Positions 22,157-33,477 of a stretch of DNA of 64,000 nt are shown piece after piece. The position numbers and the translations under genes are program-made. Position 1 is the stretch's first letter. Each line of letters starts with the position of its first letter. A model generated the notes under the pieces. The model saw only the letters and a program-made list of their open reading frames with translations. It was not told the DNA's origin and made no database searches. This stretch comes from Pohlia nutans (lineage: Eukaryota; Streptophyta; Bryopsida; Bryales; Mniaceae): assembly GCA_022496805.1 (NCBI GenBank), contig CM040106.1:5704001-5768000 (forward strand), in the 5' to 3' direction.

Positions 22157-23379
22157 TGACCCAATGGCGGCAACGCCTTCTTGCCACGTGTGAGCTTTTT
22201 TTGGAGGATGATGAGGATGACAATTTCAATGTGGATTGGTTTTAGGGTTAGGGGTGCCAGGACGTGAAATACAATGCCATGTTCAAGGGTCACGTCCTAG
22301 GAAATCGCCCAACGTTAAGAGATATAGACACGATATACACCCGCGCATGATGTCCGATTATTTTGCATATGAGTCAGTGTATAGACCACAAATTTTTTGA
22401 CGTCGCTACCGCATGCGATGGTCTTTGTTTTTGACAATCCTAGATAGGGTTTGTGCTAGAGATCATTATTTTGTGTAGAAAACGGGCGCGTGTGGTTTTA
22501 GGATTGTCTCCCTATCAAAAGATCACATCTGCGTTGAGAATACTATGTAACGGGATGTGTGCTGACGCCATGGATGAGTATTGTAGGACTAGTGAGACCA
22601 CCGCAATAGAGTCCATCAAAAGATTTTGCCTTGCAATCTGGGTTGAGTTTAAGGGTTATCATATGAGGCAGCCTACTCGTGCCGACCTGGAAAACCAACT
22701 GGCCATTAAATATGATCATGGCTTTCCAGGGATGTTTGCCTGTCTTGATTGTATGCACTATGAGTGGAAGAATTTTCCGGTGGCATGGTGGATTGCACAT
22801 ATGCCATGCATTCTTTGGACTACCGGGTTTCAACAATATCTTGAACGTGTTGGATCAATCGCCACTCATACACGACATGTTGACGGACGAAGCTCATGAT
22901 ATGCATTTTGAGGTCAACGGTTGTCAATACAACCGCTATTATCTACACACAGATGGGATTTATTCTCAGTGGTCATGCTTTTTGCAGAGCATCCATGAGC
23001 TTCAAGATGAGAGGCGGAGTTATTTTGCAAAGATGCAAGAGGCAGTTCAAAAAGATGTGGAGAGGTGTTTCGGGTTTTGCAAGCTCGTTTTACCATTATT
23101 CAAAATCCAAGCCGTATGTGAACCATGGACATCATATCCAATATTATGTTTGTTTGTTTCATCTTGCATAACATGACAATTTAGGATGAAGAAGGAGTAG
23201 AGAGACTAGATGATTTCATTGACGATATGCATAAAGGCAATGTTCCAATGCAAAGGGGGTTAGGGTTTGATGAATTAGAAACAACTGCAAGAGAGATTGA
23301 AAATCCGGACACCCATTTTGATCTTCGTGGAGATCTCATAGAGCACTTGTGGATGTTGAAAGGCCATAATATGACATGA
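22157..23379 (+). pseudogene. PIF/Harbinger transposase (ALP1-like), decayed
   Basis: The + translation with several frame changes follows the plant Harbinger transposase. It shows MSDYFAYESVYRPQIF, RRYRMRWSLFLTILDRVCA, YQKITSALRILCNG, MDEYCRTSETTAIESIKRF and MFACLDCMHYEWKNFPVAW (first catalytic Asp in the LDCMHYEWKN motif). Then come AFFGLPGFNNILNVLDQSPL, YNRYYLHTDGIYSQWSCF, a KDVERCFG motif (catalytic Glu) and NIMFVCFILHNM. The usual second Asp in GS-NDINVL is replaced (NNILNVL). Stops occur near 22240 and 22305, and frames change near 22480, 22790 and 23110. It would cut and paste DNA if intact, but it is dead here. The 3' exon of its Myb-like partner lies convergently just downstream, the usual arrangement for this superfamily. 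Confidence 0.88.
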
Positions 23380-23459
23380 TTTGTGAAATTGTGACTACAA
23401 TCACACTCATTCATAAAAGCGACTTTCGCTATACAAATCTAGGCCCAAATTAAGGCCCA

Positions 23460-23673
23460 AATCGTGACCACAATATGCGTCTTGTGAATTATCATTTTCT
23501 CTAATGACATTCCATGTGGTGGGCATTCCGGGTCCAACATGTTCAATGTCATCTCAACGCAAACTACTACCTTGAGTATCCTCAAAAGCATTCCAACTAC
23601 TTACACCACTAACCATTTGACTATCAAGAATTTTCACGTCGCGAAGATCCCGCTCTAGATAAGCATCCAGTGC
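23460..23673 (-). pseudogene. Last exon of Harbinger-associated Myb-like gene (fragment)
   Basis: On the minus strand after the acceptor ACTGCAG, the translation contains VKILDSQMVSGVSSWNAFED and DDIEHVGPGMPTTWNVIREN. These match residues of the complete gene at 49-52 kb (TVELLDTQMVSGVS, DDIEHVGPGMPTTWNVIRDH). One in-frame stop is present. The DNA-binding Myb exons are absent. Only this exon and part of the adjoining intron remain. Confidence 0.75.
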
Positions 23674-23883
23674 CTGCAGTAGCAAAACAACACGAAATCA
23701 CACCACGATAAATTTTAAAAACCATAGTCCACATCTTATAGTCAAAGCCACATAGCATCAAAATCAAATTTAACCTTGAAAAAATAATTGAATCCGTACA
23801 ATTAAGCTTTCCTTGGTTTTCTTTTTTGTAAAAATAACAAAAAAATTTAACAAAAAAACCCATTTAAAAATTAAAAAAAACCC

Positions 23884-23965
23884 ACAGCCCTATAGTTGCC
23901 GCAGCCCTGCACTGGCCGCAATTGGCCAAACCACAGTGACTACAGGCCTCGCAGTCACTGCAAAA
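23884..23965. repeat. GC-rich hairpin-prone intron segment
   Basis: CACAGTGACTAC and GCAGTCACTGC words with GCCGCAGCCC and GGCCGCAATTGGCC palindromes lie in the intron of the Myb-like remnant. A longer version lies in the same relative intron at 50140-50270. Confidence 0.55.
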
Positions 23966-24069
23966 TGGATGGTTGCACAAAAAACCACTAAAAAAGAGCC
24001 AAAACTTCCAAAAAAAAAAAGCCAAAACCACACAAAACAAAGTTTATCGACTGTTGTTTTCACTTCACT

Positions 24070-25250
24070 TTTCGGACGTTAAAGAGTAAAAATGTATCCT
24101 AAGGTACATCCCATAAAATCTCCAACAAATATTGTTATGTATCCTAAAACCTAAACCCCAAACCTTAGACCCTAATACGTAGGTGATGATCTATATCACC
24201 TAAATAACAATCACAATTCAATTTTTTCTTATTGCATCTTACATTCTTCCCTTACCCTTTATACATATGGATTTACTACGTCTTGAATAATGTATAGATT
24301 TATAATATGATTTTGTATTCAATAAGCTCACGTGGCTTAGTTATATAAACGTTTTGGTTTTTCTTTACTAAAATTAGATACAAGCAACGCACCCTAAACC
24401 AAAAATAATGGTTGGTATGGTGAAATTTATGTCTTTGAACAAAACTATTAAATGAATACATAAGCATTAACAACTCAATTGCATCTTACCCTGACAGGAC
24501 TAATGAAACATATAATGATTTGATAAAATTGCCGAATTGGTGAAACGTTAAAAAGTTTGATTTATTGAACCATCATTGAAATTCTCATTTGCATTACATA
24601 TGTAATTTGTAAATGCCTATAGCCCTCTCTAAATTTGGCACTTTTGTATATATTCATCATAAAATGTATCGTATGGGATATTTAGAACTTTATATACCGG
24701 CCAATAAAGGTTGCGCATTATGAATTTTAGATTCTATCCATACGTTTAGATGAACGGTTGCAAATACCAATTATTTTGTACAAATATAGAATGACCTGGA
24801 ATTCAAAATTATTTTAAATTCAATTAGGAATAAGATATCATTGATCTACGGATGGAATTCATTGTGATTGGTTAAAATGATATATTGTAAGTGAAGTGAT
24901 TTTTAGAGATATTGCCTCACAGCAATATAAGATGCATGATGGAATATTGAGATCTGATAAAAGAAAAGGTGAATTACTATCTTTATCCCATACAAATGTT
25001 TTTTAACAATAACATTTTAATCTTTTGAATACAATATAATTCCGAAATGTTTAAAATATCTCCCTATATTATAAAACCAATTATCAATCGTTCATAACAC
25101 TAGAACCTATGTATTACAACACCAAGGGCCTAAACCACCAAGCTTCTAAACACTAAACAATAATAAACCACCAAGATCATCCCTTTCGGAAACTATTGCA
25201 ATTTTGCCGATAACTAATAGGAGCTTATTTTGTCCAAAGAACATTATTCA
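24070..25250. other. AT-rich stretch without a recognisable gene
   Basis: Short frames only. A few CCTAAACCCC/AAACCTTAGACCC words recall telomere-like repeats but are too few to call. Confidence 0.5.
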
Positions 25251-25261
25251 TCCATTCACAT

Positions 25262-25590
25262 GTGTACACAATATATTTATATTGTGGACATATAAATTTA
25301 TATATACATAGAAATACATGTGCATACATATACATATACATGCATGCACATACATTTATTTACATGTATGTAAATATATACATACATACATATGCATACA
25401 TACGCGAATGTATACATATGTACACTCAAACATACAGTCAATATATACATACATATACAGAAACATAAGTATATATACATACATACATATACATTCATGT
25501 GTATATACCTACATACATACATATACATGTATGTATATAAATGTATATACATACATATATGTATATGTCTGTATATATACTATTCATTTG
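25262..25590. repeat. (ACAT)n / (TATG)n simple-sequence tract
   Basis: About 330 bp is built of ACATAC, ATACAT and GTATAT words, with Tyr/Ile/His-rich frames on both strands that are compositional artefacts. Confidence 0.9.
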
Positions 25591-25599
25591 AGCATGCAT

Positions 25600-26170
25600 T
25601 CAATAGTTTCAACTTTAATTTAATTTCAAGTTTTCCCCTCAAACTAGGTTTTAAATAATTGTAACATATATTTCATGATAATTTGTTTTTAGAAATTGAA
25701 GTGGTCTTCCCTTTTTAAATTTTGGTTGTGATTCCGTTGAGATGGAGCTACTCTATTAGGTAATCTTTAATGTATGCATAAAAAATTGCTATCTGTTATG
25801 GAATCTATTGCTTGATTATTTTGCCTATGTATTCAATTGGTAAGTAATTACAAACAATGAAGTGAAATCATGGAATTGGACAAAAGTTGGAGGGAGAATG
25901 AACAAAGGAGGAAAGGAAGACGGGCAAGGTAGGGGGAGTTAGCTAAGGATGGAGAAATAAGAGACATCATGAAAGAAGTAGGACGGCTCGCTCTCCTAAA
26001 AGTAAAGCACTACAAGAATTCAATGGGGAGCACATTAAATGTAGGAAGATTCTTTGTCCGTACCTATGACGGTCCTCGAAGTACATGAGGATTCTCTAAA
26101 TGGATGTTGTCCCCAAAACTTGGACTGGAGCAGGAGCAAGGGAGAGCAAAAGAACACAAAAACTCAATAA
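25600..26170. other. Spacer without a recognisable gene
   Basis: AT-rich, then a purine-rich stretch near 25880-25990. Nothing recognisable. Confidence 0.45.
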
Positions 26171-26179
26171 TTTGAACAC

Positions 26180-26565
26180 ACGCGATGCTCTGCCGTCTCA
26201 CGCCGTCCCCGAGTGGCTGGTCCGATTGTGTCGTCTGCTCTGCCGTTAGATACAGCATCCGCTCGGTTGTCCCATATCACATCTGATTTGCCGTCTGATC
26301 TCACAATCTCGACCGAGCACTCTAATTCGTTTGATCAGCTTGTCCGGCCGGCGTCCGGTCGACGTGGTCCGTCCGATCTGCACATTCGATCGAACGCCCA
26401 AGTCCGTCTGATTGGAGAGTCAGATTGTACAGGTGGACATCGGCCGACGCATCTGCAAGGCCGCACCCCCGTTGTCTGATAGAACTAGTACGGTCCAATC
26501 TGCGCCGTCCGATCCGACTGGCGTCCGCTGTACGCTCTGTCCGTTCTAGGCCGACAATATAAATA
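26180..26565 (+). promoter_or_regulatory. GC-rich block D with TATA box
   Basis: Dense GTCCGATC, GTCTGATC, GCCGTC and CGTCCG words end at a TATAAATA at 26558-26565, with a further GCGGACGGC just downstream. The stretch GTGGACATCGGCCGACGCATCT and the following GCACCCCC are shared with block E at 30.4 kb, so D and E are diverged copies of one sequence. A coding-like region starts within 50 bp after the TATA box. I infer a promoter module. Confidence 0.65.
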
Positions 26566-26599
26566 GCGGACGGCTTTCTTTGTCTACTCAGAGAGGCGG

Positions 26600-27693
26600 T
26601 GGGCAAGTGATGTTCTCACAGCTTCTGCACCTCCACTGTCAGTTCTTTATGTCTTTCGTCACGTTGTACGCAAGTTTGACTCTTTTTCGGGGAGATCTAG
26701 CACGTTACGCTTCGCATATGCACATGGTTTCGTAGCATTGTTCTCGCTTTCCATGATGCTTTGCCAAAGATGCAGCAAGAGATCTTCACAAGGGACTCGT
26801 CAAGAATACAACTGGGATCAAGTCCTTGATCCAATTTTTTTGCGGAGCTGAATTGGGACACCGAGCCTTTGAGAATGTGGACTTGTACAATATGCAAGAA
26901 ATACGTGAAGATGACGCATTTGGCAATGCTTTGGCCATGATCTCAAATGGAAATATCTGCCCCTCATTAGGAAGGCCCAACATTGAATTGTCAAAGCAAC
27001 CATTTCTTGCCACGGTAGTGAGGGGTGCACGATGGAGTTGGGTTGCCTAACTCAAAACCGACCATGATGAAATATTCCCTAAATGCAATGGTTTGAGCAG
27101 AGATTGCATTGCACAAGGATGTAGATTGGCGTACGGTGTACGGGCGCAACGTTAATCTATTGAATCGTTCACAACACATGATTCCCAGCGATTGGACCGG
27201 ACCAAGTGATTGTGTGCCACAATGGTCCAATCGTGAAGCAAATGCGGCAAACATTGTTGTAGCAGATGATGACACCTCGTAGTGGGAAATACAACCACGC
27301 AACAGTTCTCGGCAATGCGACGTCCACAACTACCCATTGACGTTTGGAACTCCTCCTCAACATGGCTATGAAAATTATCATGGAACTTCAAATCCAGTAG
27401 GCAGGGGTGAACAAAAGAGGGCTAGCTTTGGCTACAATCATAATGCATATGCAGTAAAAAATGATGAGCGAGCTTTGTATCCGGACAAATATAGTATCCC
27501 ACGAGCATATTCTCCCAAAAAGGATTACAACAATTTTGGACATCACGGGTTTCAAAACTATCCTCCTATTTATTCTGGCCTTGGCAAAAGCTCAACAAGC
27601 AATGCACCCGTTAGTTTTGGTAGGGATATGTATAGTGCTACAGACAGCCCCTTTGTCACATTTGCTGTTGGGCGATTGAGTAATTACAATTGA
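26600..27693 (+). pseudogene. Unrecognised decayed gene behind block D
   Basis: Two better-preserved + stretches are visible. One (about 26790-27050) reads LIQFFCGAELGHRAFENVDL and later ALAMISNGNICPSLGRPNIE. The other (about 27151-27693) starts NVNLLNRSQHMIPSDWTGPS, has one in-frame TAG near 27283, and becomes Tyr/Asn/Gly/Pro-rich (FGTPPQHGYENYH, YNHNAYAVKN, GHHGFQNYPPIYSG). The second looks like a disordered C-terminal tail. I recognise no domain. The stops and the frame change between the blocks indicate decay. Confidence 0.35.
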
Positions 27694-28055
27694 GATGATG
27701 AGTACGTATGAGATCATCAAGAAGCCATAAGATGGAGCCAAGAGGATAAGAATGAATGGCGGTAGATAGATCAACGTTTTTTTGACCAATAGTGGGACAC
27801 AAAACGCGGGACATTTTGGAGAGATTCGCGATATTAGGCGGATTTAACTAGACTCTTTATGTTCCACTAGAAGTTGAAGCATAGCCTACACCGTAGAATT
27901 CAATGTTTTCAATTGTGTTATGTATAGATGAAGACATGTCCTTAGTTTGAATTTTGTTTGGATGCTACAAACTTTGGATATATTGTAGGCTCCTAATGCT
28001 CTAGCTCTAATGCTTTATGCTTATAAAGCATGTAAGGCCTTTTCTGTAAAAATTA

Positions 28056-28092
28056 CTAGCATATATATATCTACATATATATATATATATAT
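28056..28092. repeat. Short (AT)n microsatellite
   Basis: TATATATATC-TACATATATATATATATATAT. Simple sequence. Confidence 0.9.
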
Positions 28093-28619
28093 GATCTATT
28101 CACAAAGAATAAACTACAATGAGTACATAACCCACCGTTATTTCCATTAATAAGAGTTCCAGTTCATGACTTACAAAGAGATTTATAAATTGTCTTGGTG
28201 TTGCCCAGACTTTTATAGTAGACCTTACATACCCGGTTGAAAACAAAATGAGTTTGGTTCACATGCAATGGAGGGGCTAGACGCTTATCTTAGAACTTGG
28301 TTGTGCACAACATTGTTGTCTTTCCAAGGACTCCCAACACATGGTTATTTCATACTCCTTTTATAATTACCTTGTGCAACAAAAACATCCTTCACGAATA
28401 AAGTTATTTATGAAAAAAATCTTGTCTCACTATACTGAGAAGTTCATGGCGGCGAATGAACCACCAAAAGTGCACTTTCGTGAACCCCTCTTTATTTTTG
28501 GTCCTTGCTATACAGTGCCCACTTGAATTAAGTGGCTTCTTGTATTTACTTTTGGCCCAGCTCTTTCTTCAAACCGTCTTCATCATCGTTCAACCTCATG
28601 AGCTTCAGTGCTGAAAGTG

Positions 28620-29880
28620 CAGTAGGGCAACACCAGAGCTTCGAAAGAGACGATTGTGAAGATCAGAACGAACGCTTTTAAAGTACATACTCTCGAAGCT
28701 GGAGATCAACCTTGCAATCTACAAACTTTGGTCCCCCATTGAAACGCTAGAGAAGGTATTGCCCATTTGCCCCTGGCTTTGTTGACGCATACTTTGTTTT
28801 TTCTCCTTTCCAATAGGCTGTAGTTGCTAGAACTATAGCCGAGTACGGCGCGCTTGGAGATTATTATTTTGTATAGGGCTCTACTTTGTGGTTTTGTCAG
28901 GGCGGAAAGACAAAGTAGGTGGAGTGGTTCAGTCGAAGCGTTTGCAAGGAGAAAAACAAAGCATGCGGTTTGACTGCTTGGGGCAGTGCCCTCTGTATCA
29001 TTTCAAATTTTGAATGGGGCACTAACACTAGTAGGATTTTGGTCCTTCATAACTGGCCCTTTGTCACTTAAATGGTCCTTTGTGACTCAATTCTTTTTAA
29101 ACAGAGTCGTTTCGGACCATTCAAGTAACAAAAGACCAGTTGTAAAGAACCAAAATTGTATTAGTGTAAGGTTCATAGGTGGCAAGGTCGATCTCAAGCT
29201 ATAAGAGTATGCACTTCAAAGGTGTTCATTTCGATGTTCACGATTTTTTTTTGTGAGAATTGGTTTTGCTGTACAGTACTTTGAGCAAAAACGCTCATGA
29301 GGTTGTTTGATGATGAAGAGGGATTCAAGGATGAGCTCCGCCAAAAGCATATACGAGAAGCCATATAATTCTAGTGGGGAGTATGTAGTACGGAACTAAA
29401 ATAAAGAGGGGTTGAGGAAAGTGCACTTTTGGTAGTTCGATAGTCCTATCGAACTTCCTACTATAGCGAGAGACTTTTTGTAGAAATAACCCTATACGTG
29501 ATGGACGTTTTCATTGTACAATTAGTTATGAAAGGGTAGGAAATGAGAATGCGGTGGAAATCCTTCTCGGAAAGGCTTTTGTGCTATGCACAACCAAGTT
29601 ATAGGATTAGCTCAAACCCTCCGAATTGCATCAGGAGTAAGCTCATTTTGCTGTCAACCATGTATAGAAGGCCCGGTAAAGGAATGGAGAGAACATCAAT
29701 GAAATGGATATATCTTTTAATGAGGCACGAAGTTCATCAATGAACAATGGAAATAACGCTTGGTTATGTACTCAATGAAGTTTACAATTTGCGAGACAAA
29801 TTATTCAATATTTTCTTGAGTTATTGCACAACGCGAATCTTTCAAAACAAAGATGTTATTCTTAGAAAAAAACAACAGAA
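28620..29880 (+). pseudogene. Coding debris of unknown origin, split by a MITE
   Basis: Several + stretches look coding but are cut by stops. One (about 28810-29020) reads ARTIAEYGALGDYYFV and GKTKVEWFSRSV-like residues up to the MITE at 29026. One (about 29170-29390) continues after it. One (29530-29850) reads NAVEILLGKAFVLCTTKL and later NEMDISFNEARSSSMNNGNN. I recognise no family. The DYYFV start recalls the block DHYFV of the Harbinger transposase at 22.46 kb, but the rest does not match. Confidence 0.25.
29026..29166. mobile_element. 141-bp CACTA-type MITE
   Basis: CACTAGTAGGATTTTGGTCCTT at the left and AACCAAAATTGTATTAGTG at the right are imperfect inverted repeats, flanked by TAA on both sides. 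Internal arms also pair (AAATGGTCCTTTGTGACTC against GTTTCGGACCATTCAAG). It is a different subfamily from the copies at 7863 and 11723. Confidence 0.8.
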
Positions 29881-30179
29881 ATTGGTAGAAGTTTAAATTT
29901 TTTATAACTCATATTAGTGAGATTGTATTTCCAAAATAAACGTAAGAAAAAAGTGAACAACGGCAACCCTAAACCGAGACAGAGTGCCCGTAATAAAGCA
30001 GGTCCTATGTACACCTTTGATTCTAGTGATACAAAGATATACGATTTACGAAATGTTTAGACCTCAATTACATGTTCTAGTGAATTAGTGATTCATTCAA
30101 AATAACGATGATTTTTGTGTAAAAGCGCTAACAAAAGAACAAGGTCACGGAATGAAAGGACCATTGGACGATGGAGTGC

Positions 30180-30654
30180 TAATGGACGACGCATGGCGAA
30201 CGACAAATTACGGAGTGCCGACGGACGACGAACTATGCCGTCCGCTCTGCCATCGGATACAGCGTCCGCTCGAGCGTCCGATCTTGCATCCGGACTGCCG
30301 TCTAATCTGACAATCTCGTCTGCGCGCGCTCGATTGTCCGATCTGACGATCTTGTCTACGCACGTTGGTTTGTCCGATCTAGTGGTCAGTCCAATCTGCG
30401 CATCCGACTACGCCGTCCGATGAGGTCGTGCAATCGAGCGCCCTGGTTTGGATTATACGCGTGGACATCGGCCGTCGGATCTACATGTCTGCACCCCCAC
30501 TATCCAATACAGGGCCGGACAGCATGAACTGCCTGATCGCCAGCTGCCGATCAATCGAGCTGCGAAGAGCGGATGCCGTCCGTTCAGGCGACGGACGGCG
30601 CCGGCCGTCTGATCGAGTGTCAGACCTAATCGGACAACACGTCCGCCTATAAAG
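30180..30654 (+). promoter_or_regulatory. GC-rich block E with TATA box
   Basis: Repeated GTCCGATC, GCCGTCCG and GTCTGATC words lead to TATAAAG at 30648-30654. A GCCGTCCGACCAGTTCAGACGGC palindrome-like stretch lies over the expected start site. It shares GTGGACATCGGCCG and GCACCCCC with block D. It lies 180 bp upstream of the ATG of the kinase-like gene. Confidence 0.65.
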
Positions 30655-30835
30655 CCGTCCGACCAGTTCAGACGGCTTATTGTTTTATCCACACTCGCAT
30701 TCTTGTGAGAGAAGTTGGGTGTGGATGTGGCTAGTTAGACCCATCATCTGGCTCTTCACTCGAGGAGAAAAAATGTCAGTGTTGTAGGGGGGGTATATTT
30801 TGCTATTTTTTTAAAAAGTAAGAAGCTTCGTCACC

Positions 30836-32354
30836 ATGCTAAAGGGAAAGAAACACAAGAAAGGTAAGGGGCAACAAAAATCTCTCCTCAATGATGATGA
30901 TATGCCGTTGGAGGAGTGTAAGAAGTTTTGCCAGCAGTTCGTGATGGATTTTTTCCAAAGCAACACGCTTATGGCGTTGGAGAGTAAATACGTTTAGTAC
31001 AAAGAGTATAGCTTGGAGAAATTTAAAGAAAAGATGCCCAGGGATTTGTTGCAAGCTCTTCATGGAGAAAGGTGGTTTCGGGAGACCAAAAAGCGTGGGT
31101 TCACAAAGTGGTTTGACATGAGGGTGTATAATTCTTTGTGGAATATCCTGAATATATTAATCAAGTATGGCAAGGAACGCGGACTACTTGAGGACACTAC
31201 ATATATTGAGAATATTGTGGAATATCCTGAATATATTGAGGAAGTGATGTCGAAAGCAGACAAATTTGTTGGGTTGATGAAACCATTTTCCCATGGACGC
31301 TAGCACAAGGACTCCATCCGTTGGTGGAAATCAAGCGCCGGCGGATCCGAAGAGAACTTAATAAGGCAGCAGTTCGTCCAGGCATTGCCTAATACGGCTA
31401 CGGTCATTGAATTGCAGCGTAGAGCACTCAAAGGTGGATATTCTACTATAAGGAGGGTTTTCATTGAAGGAACCCTAGATTTTGAACCTCATTGGAAGTT
31501 TGCTACAAAACTCTCAAATCATCAAGTGACTAGACCGGATCTCGCGAGATTGGAACATCACAATGAAACAATGGCCGATTGAATTTAACATCCAGGTGCT
31601 ATACGATATGTGGCTATTCATCCTTCAAAATATGAGGGTTATGCATATTGGTGAAATGGTAAGACATTGCGACAGATGCCGAATTTAGACAACACGTATG
31701 GAGACGATATCTATGCTCGTATGTTGCATGCACCTTTAGAACCGGAAGATGTGATCAAAGCAGGGTTATCTTCAGCGGTTCCGTAAAAAAAGAATGGAGT
31801 TGACGTGGGCATTTGTGATCATCATGTCAGGGGTACACATGACCAATAACCTCCACAATGATATATCTCCCGATAATATCCTTTTACATTTCCCTTTGGA
31901 CGAGACGGGTATATACATCGGGGTATGTGACTGGGGCATGTTAACCTTTTCAACTGAGCCAATGAACTCACTGTACATGTTCAGTAGTGCAGCGGAAATG
32001 GAGAAGGCTCTAACAAAACGGTGGTGGGTGGATCCTACGATTCCTTATTTACGTAAGCAAAATGCGGATGTAAACATAATCCCTCCATTGACGAAGACAA
32101 TTGAAACATATGCAGTTGGAAAAATTTCTATGCGCATCAACAAGGGCAACATGTCAGAGGATTACTGGAAGTTGCAAAAGCCTGGAGAAACTTCACTTTG
32201 CTATAGACTACAAAATCTCGGAGACGTGTTTGAGGGCTATTTAAATCAATTATGCAGCCATGATCGAGAAGTTGTTGGAGGTTTAACTCACATAGTGACA
32301 CGTTTCAAAGGCACATACTGGCCAGTACCGTACGAGCATTTTAGATCTGCGTAG
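30836..32354 (+). pseudogene. Protein-kinase-like gene, decayed
   Basis: From ATG 30836 (MLKGKKHKKGKGQQKSLLND), the frame runs about 930 bases with TAG stops near 30995 and 31301, further stops from about 31580, then shifts near 31790. The N-terminal part (KMPRDLLQALHGERWFRETK, FTKWFDMRVYNSLWN) is unrecognised. The last 186 residues contain NNLHNDISPDNILLHF and IGVCDWGM, spaced like the catalytic loop HRDLKxxNILL and the DFG motif of protein kinases. HxD reads HND with its Asp kept, and DFG reads DWG. A later YAVGKIS fits the kinase F helix (VWSFG). No glycine-rich loop or VAIK lysine was found, so the N-lobe is missing or unrecognisable. Block E and its TATA box precede it. Confidence 0.5.
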
Positions 32355-32849
32355 TAGGCGAAATATAGTAGATATTGGTTTAATATAGTAATATAGTACT
32401 TTTGGGTTTAGAATAGTAGTAACAATATTGTATTGTTCTATGACTATTGGTGTGTACTAATGTATACGACACGTGGACTTCTGTTGACTGTTTGTATCAA
32501 ACATATTAACACGTGTCATTGTGTACATATTAATATATTATACAATTGTCTTATGATCTTAGGTTCTGTTGACTTGGTTGATTTTTTGCTCATACGTCAT
32601 ATGCGGATATAGAGTAAATGGTCTCAAAATTAATACAAATGATATGCTTAAATTGACATAAGGTTTGTATGACTAAAATTTGACAATTTTGTGATGCAAA
32701 ATATGCTCATAAATCACGGTCATTTATTTTTATAATTGCACGGCAGAAATCAACAAATCCTGCAAAATCACGAAAACAAAATGGTGCACCTTGGTATAAA
32801 TTTGGACTCTCGATCTCCAACACAACCAATGCAAGGGGGCTCCACCGGG

Positions 32850-33252
32850 AGACCCCAGGCTATTAGGTGTGTTTGCAAGGAGATCAAGAGTGAGAAATCG
32901 AAGGATCTGTCTCCATTATATAGGCTGTCCCTATTCCCAAAACCAAGGCAGCGGAGGCCCTGCCAAAGGCGAGGCCTTCTGTCATAACGAGCGCTTGGCG
33001 GTTTAGAACGCTCGATTGACATTGATGTTGTGCCAAGCTAGATTGCGGGAGCTTTTTCAAGCCATAGCTTTAGAAAGCAAAGTTGCCGTGGGAAATCACC
33101 GAGAAACCCCATGCCAGAAGGTGTGTTTGCAAGGAGATCAAGAGTGAGAAATGGAAAGGGTCGTCCCCATTATATAGGTCGTCCCTTAACTAAGGTCGCG
33201 GAGGCCCTGCCAAAGGCAAGGCCTTTTGTGGTAACGAGCGCCTAGCGTTTTT
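32850..33252. repeat. Two direct repeats of about 155 bp, 254 bp apart
   Basis: GGTGTGTTTGCAAGGAGATC at 32866 recurs at 33120. Both units continue through AAGAGTGAGAAAT, CCATTATATAGG, CGGAGGCCCTGCCAAAGGC and TAACGAGCGC. Each carries a TATATA-like element. No gene is visible between them. They could be fragments of a repeated promoter or LTR. Confidence 0.75.
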
Positions 33253-33477
33253 TGCACTAAAACTTGCACGGGTTGGTGGGAACTTCTCATCCTGGGATAA
33301 ACCAAGTATGCTCACTTATACAGTTATATGTGTGTAGAGGTGGAGGACGTGTAAGGGTTTGTTGCTAGTTTCACCTTTGTTGCGGATTTTGTGCAACGCT
33401 TGCATATGATTTTCTTGGTTCCAGTCACTGTCATAGATTAAAACAAATTGATTTTTTTAAAAAGATACATATACATC

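Noticed and set aside
25262..25658. Several overlapping 70-100 residue frames rich in Tyr, Ile and His
   Set aside because: They lie in an ACAT/TATG simple-sequence tract and exist in many frames on both strands; composition explains them.
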